NCBI RefSeq assembly: GCF_015352985.1
Contig: NZ_JACYXF010000066.1
Span: 1 to 33,557 of the forward strand
DNA: 33,557 bases
Reading direction: 5' to 3'
Source: Noviherbaspirillum malthae
Lineage (GTDB): Bacteria; Pseudomonadota; Gammaproteobacteria; Burkholderiales; Burkholderiaceae_D
The stretch's first letter is position 1; every line of letters begins with the position of its first letter. Below the pieces are notes generated by a model that was not told where the DNA came from, searched no databases, and worked only from the letters and a program-made list of their open reading frames with translations. Made by a program: the position numbers and the translations under genes. This document shows positions 30,641 through 33,557 of the stretch, piece by piece.

Positions 30641-33557
30641 CTATGGTTCAAGGAATCCACGGAAATTTCCATTGGCGTCAAATCTTGCACCCCTTCCATC
30701 AGCAGCAAATACATCAATACCATCAAAGCGATTGCCCTGTTTAATTTTTGATCCAGGAGAGTTAAGGATGTCGTCTAATACGTTTTGACCTTGAGCATTC
30801 ATGTGCAAAGGATTGCCTTTTGCGGCAGGAAATGCGCTACCCGGTCGGCTGCCGTGTTTCTGAAGTGCTCGTCCAGCTGTAGTCATTTGCCCAGCTTTAT
30901 CTGCTGGATCCAAGAACCTCCCTGATTCAGATAAATCCTTAACAGTTTTACCGATACAACTGCAATCCAGTGCGGCCAACCCCAGCGGGTCAATCCAGCT
31001 AACCGGATTAGCCGCATACCGATACAGATTGATCCCACCCTGCAGCCCAATAGGATCCTGCCCGACAAAGCGCCCGCAGTCCGGATCGAAATACCGGAAC
31101 CGATTGTAATGCAGCCCCGTCTCGGCATCATGGTACTGCCCCTGGAACCGCAGCGGCTGCATTTCCTCGAAGGCCGCTTGCCGCGCCCATTCTTCGCTTT
31201 CTTCAAACCCCTGCGGCATCTCCACCCGCAGCACATTGCCCCACGCCCGATAGCTCGCCGCCCAGCGCAGCTGCCCCTGCTCATCCGTCATCTCCCTCGG
31301 CGTACCCAGATGATCGGTATGGATGTGCAGTACCTGTGCTTGCTGTCTGGCTTGTTCGGCCTCATCGTCGGGCTTGCATATCCGGCTCACCTGCGCAATC
31401 GGCACGAACGATTCCGGCTGGTACACATATGTCCTCGCATGGCTGCCCCGCACTTCTTCCAGCAGCCGGTTGCCATCCCATACGAAGTGCGTGATGCCGA
31501 ACGCATCCTGCTTGTACAGCCGCCGCCCGAACGGGTCGTAGCCATACGTTACCGTCTGCGTCGTCGGCTGGTCCGTGTGCGCCTGCCGGGTGGTGATGGC
31601 CCTGACCAGTTGATGCTCGCCGTTCCACTGCAGCGCCATCCCGGTATGCCGGCCGATCTTCTTGCCGGTCAGGTCGCCATGCACATCGTAGGCGTAGCGC
31701 TTGTCCTCGAACACGGTCACGCGGTTGTGCTCGATGCGTCCGCCCTGGTCCTGCAGCGTCTCGTCCAGCAGGTTGTGCGCCGGGTCGAAGGCGAATCGTT
31801 CCTGCACGTTCGGATGCACCGCCGACAGGATGCGGCCGAGCGCATCGTAGTGGTAGGCGGTACGGCCCAGACGGGCGTCGTCGATGGCAATCAGCTCGCC
31901 GGTCCGGTCATAGTCGTAGCGTCTTGCAATGAGCCTGTTGTCGACTTCCGGCTTGTCCAGTGCCTGCCATGCGCGGCGCTGCCGGGCCAAATTGCCGCCG
32001 ACCTGCTGACCGCTCAGCCGGCCCAGCTTGTCGTACTGGAACAGGCTGTGCAGGGCGCCCTGGCTGCGTCCGACTTCGCGGTGCAGCCCATCGCGCTCGA
32101 TGTCGCAGATGACCTGTCCGTCGAGGTTGATCTGATGCAGATGGCCGGAGCCGTAGAACAATTGGTTGAGCCTGCGGCCGTCGGGCAATGTGGTCTGGAT
32201 GCGGTTGCCCAGCGCATCGTAGGCATGCGCGATGCGGCTGGCATGATGGCGGCCGGTGACCGTCTCGCCGATCAGCTGGCCGAGGGCGTCGTATTCCAGC
32301 TCCACCTCGGCCTGCGCATTGCCGGCCTGCACCAGGCGGCCCAGCTTGTCGTAGCGGTAGCGGGTGCGCAGCTGCTCGGCCATCGCCGGACCGGTGATGC
32401 GCGAGACCAGCTTTTCCACCAGCCGCCCGGCGGCATCGCGCTCGTAGCGGGTGTCGATACGGGCGTCGGCATGGCGCTGCCTGCTGGCTCCGGCCGGGCT
32501 GCCGTGCTCTTCCCTGGCAATCGGCAAGCCGGCGGCATCATGGCGGTAACGCGTGAGCCGGCCATCGAAGCCGATTTCCTCGTGCAGGCGATCGAGCGCA
32601 TCGTAGGCAAACGCATACACCGCGCCGTTCTCGTTGACCAGCCGCGCCAGCCGTCTTGCCTTGTCGTAGCGGTATTGCAGCGTGTGGCCCAGCGCATCGG
32701 TGCGGGTTTGCGGCAGGCCGTCGGCTTCCAGCGCATAGGCGGTGCGCCGGCCGGCGGCATCGATGTGCGCCACCAGGCGCCCGGCACGGTCGTACTCGAG
32801 CCGCTCCTCGCTGCCATCGGGATGGACGGTGGCAATCAATCGGCCTGCGGCGTCATGGCGGTATGACGTGGTTTGGCCGAGGGCATCGGTGACGCCGGTC
32901 AGCTGGCTGAAGGCATCGTAGATGTAGCGGGTAATCTGGCCGGAACAGTCGGTATGGCGGATGACCTGGCCGGCATCGTTGTAGGCTAGCTGGCGGCTGC
33001 GGCCGGCTGCATCGGTGATGACGGTCGGCAAGCCGTGCGCACCATAACGGTAGGCGGTACGCTGGCCCAGCGCATCGGTGATGCTGGCAATGTTCCCCAG
33101 CTCGTCATGGCGCAGGGCGGTGATGCCGCCCATGGCATCGGTAATCAGTGCCGGCTTGCCGTGCTGCGGGTCGTAGGCAATCTTCGTCGTTGTACCGTCG
33201 GGCTGCTCGATGGCAATGAGGCGGCCGCGGGCATCATGCCGGTAGCGGCTGGTCCGACCTGCGGCATCGGTCACCGCCACCGGATGGCCGTGCTGGTTAT
33301 GCGTGATGGAGCTCATGCCGCCGGCCGCATCGGTCTGGCCGGTCAGGCGCTGCTTGCTGTCGTAGCAATAAGACTGCGTCCTGCCGAGCTGGTCGGTGAC
33401 GCGGGTTTCGCCGGGCAGATAGCTGAATGTGAGTTCATGGCCGGCATTGGTCCAGTGCCGAACCACCTTGCCGCCCGGATGATCTTCGCTGTAGGCATAC
33501 TCGGCCACCAGAGCGCCCGGCGTCGCATGGCGCACCAGCATGTGGTTGCGGTAGGCA
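30641..33557 (-). CDS. Rhs-family polymorphic toxin, C-terminal part
   Basis: The gene runs off the right edge, so about 972 C-terminal residues are seen. The body is a long series of YD/RHS repeats such as RYRYDKLGRLVQAGN and YEYDALGQL-type units, about 20 residues each, which build the hollow beta-barrel shell. The conserved Rhs core ends with HTDHLGTPREMTDEQGQLRW, YDAETGLHYNRFRYFDPDCG-like text and IGLQGGINLYRYAANPVSWI ending DPLGL (30977-30991). The last ~111 residues (30641-30976) are the variable toxin, with KHGSRPGSAFPAAKGNP, GQNVLDDILNSPGS and a tail DGRGARFDANGNFRGFLEP. Its activity is not assigned; it may be an RNase. G+C falls abruptly at the junction. The toxin should be exported by a type VI or similar system. 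Confidence 0.93.
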   Translation of the reverse strand, partial: AYRNHMLVRHATPGALVAEYAYSEDHPGGKVVRHWTNAGHELTFSYLPGETRVTDQLGRTQSYCYDSKQRLTGQTDAAGGMSSITHNQHGHPVAVTDAAGRTSRYRHDARGRLIAIEQPDGTTTKIAYDPQHGKPALITDAMGGITALRHDELGNIASITDALGQRTAYRYGAHGLPTVITDAAGRSRQLAYNDAGQVIRHTDCSGQITRYIYDAFSQLTGVTDALGQTTSYRHDAAGRLIATVHPDGSEERLEYDRAGRLVAHIDAAGRRTAYALEADGLPQTRTDALGHTLQYRYDKARRLARLVNENGAVYAFAYDALDRLHEEIGFDGRLTRYRHDAAGLPIAREEHGSPAGASRQRHADARIDTRYERDAAGRLVEKLVSRITGPAMAEQLRTRYRYDKLGRLVQAGNAQAEVELEYDALGQLIGETVTGRHHASRIAHAYDALGNRIQTTLPDGRRLNQLFYGSGHLHQINLDGQVICDIERDGLHREVGRSQGALHSLFQYDKLGRLSGQQVGGNLARQRRAWQALDKPEVDNRLIARRYDYDRTGELIAIDDARLGRTAYHYDALGRILSAVHPNVQERFAFDPAHNLLDETLQDQGGRIEHNRVTVFEDKRYAYDVHGDLTGKKIGRHTGMALQWNGEHQLVRAITTRQAHTDQPTTQTVTYGYDPFGRRLYKQDAFGITHFVWDGNRLLEEVRGSHARTYVYQPESFVPIAQVSRICKPDDEAEQARQQAQVLHIHTDHLGTPREMTDEQGQLRWAASYRAWGNVLRVEMPQGFEESEEWARQAAFEEMQPLRFQGQYHDAETGLHYNRFRYFDPDCGRFVGQDPIGLQGGINLYRYAANPVSWIDPLGLAALDCSCIGKTVKDLSESGRFLDPADKAGQMTTAGRALQKHGSRPGSAFPAAKGNPLHMNAQGQNVLDDILNSPGSKIKQGNRFDGIDVFAADGRGARFDANGNFRGFLEP

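Noticed and set aside
31109..32866. 585-codon plus-strand frame antisense to the Rhs gene
   Set aside because: Repetitive shadow of the RHS repeats, with no start signal.
1..33557. CRISPR array, tRNA or rRNA genes
   Set aside because: No regularly spaced direct repeats and no cloverleaf or rRNA segments were noticed by eye.

Overview
The window looks like chromosomal DNA of a Burkholderiales betaproteobacterium, most likely in or near the Oxalobacteraceae (Herbaspirillum-like). This is inferred, not proven. The clues are a Burkholderia-type porin, two Bug/TctC solute receptors, a CpxRA-type two-component system, several aromatic-catabolism genes, REP-like intergenic palindromes, a HrpL-type promoter with a type III effector/chaperone pair, and G+C mostly above 60%. 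Genes are dense, and because G+C is high most long antisense reading frames are shadows.

Layout. 1-406: 5' part of a porin (-). 760-1197: secreted Ser/Gly-rich protein (-) with a textbook terminator. 1680-2864: esterase-like phytase-fold lipoprotein (+). 2919-6066: tyrosine/phenylalanine catabolism, with maiA and hmgA (-) and a divergent LysR regulator (+). 6067-6561: non-coding repeat block. 6562-9616: DUF2783 protein, FAD aromatic hydroxylase and a metallo-beta-lactamase-fold protein (-), probably one catabolic unit. 9941-10600: LysE-type exporter (+). 10638-11621: Bug receptor (-). 11774-12109: DUF3861 protein (-). 12370-12432: candidate sigma-54-driven small RNA (+). 12525-13019: unknown protein (+). 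13182-17434: EF-hand protein (+), cpxA-cpxR (-) and a lipoprotein intradiol dioxygenase (+), followed by a glycosyltransferase (17668-18801). 19030-20301: CHASE3-like/GGDEF diguanylate cyclase (+). 20459-21846: HExxH putative type III effector and CesT-like chaperone behind a hrp box (+). 21971-23062: YqjD/ElaB-like membrane protein (-). 23307-26607: tannase/feruloyl esterase, DUF3237 protein and Bug receptor (-), divergent from a LuxR regulator plus DUF1275 membrane protein (26880-28487, +). 28613-29065: NTF2-like protein (-). 29466-29933: CHRD lipoprotein (-). 30420-33557: C-terminal part of an Rhs polymorphic toxin and its probable immunity gene (-), with an A+T-rich tip.

Three regulatory patterns stand out. 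(1) Five direct repeats GTAAA-N5-GTAAA (the CpxR box) lie upstream of the EF-hand gene, cpxR itself, the dioxygenase (two) and the glycosyltransferase, so 13.0-18.8 kb looks like a physically clustered Cpx regulon. (2) A sigma-54 -24/-12 promoter sits directly before a ~60-nt RNA with an anti-Shine-Dalgarno pyrimidine tract and a strong terminator. (3) A HrpL-type box precedes an effector gene that overlaps a chaperone gene by ATGA, which predicts a type III secretion system elsewhere in this genome.
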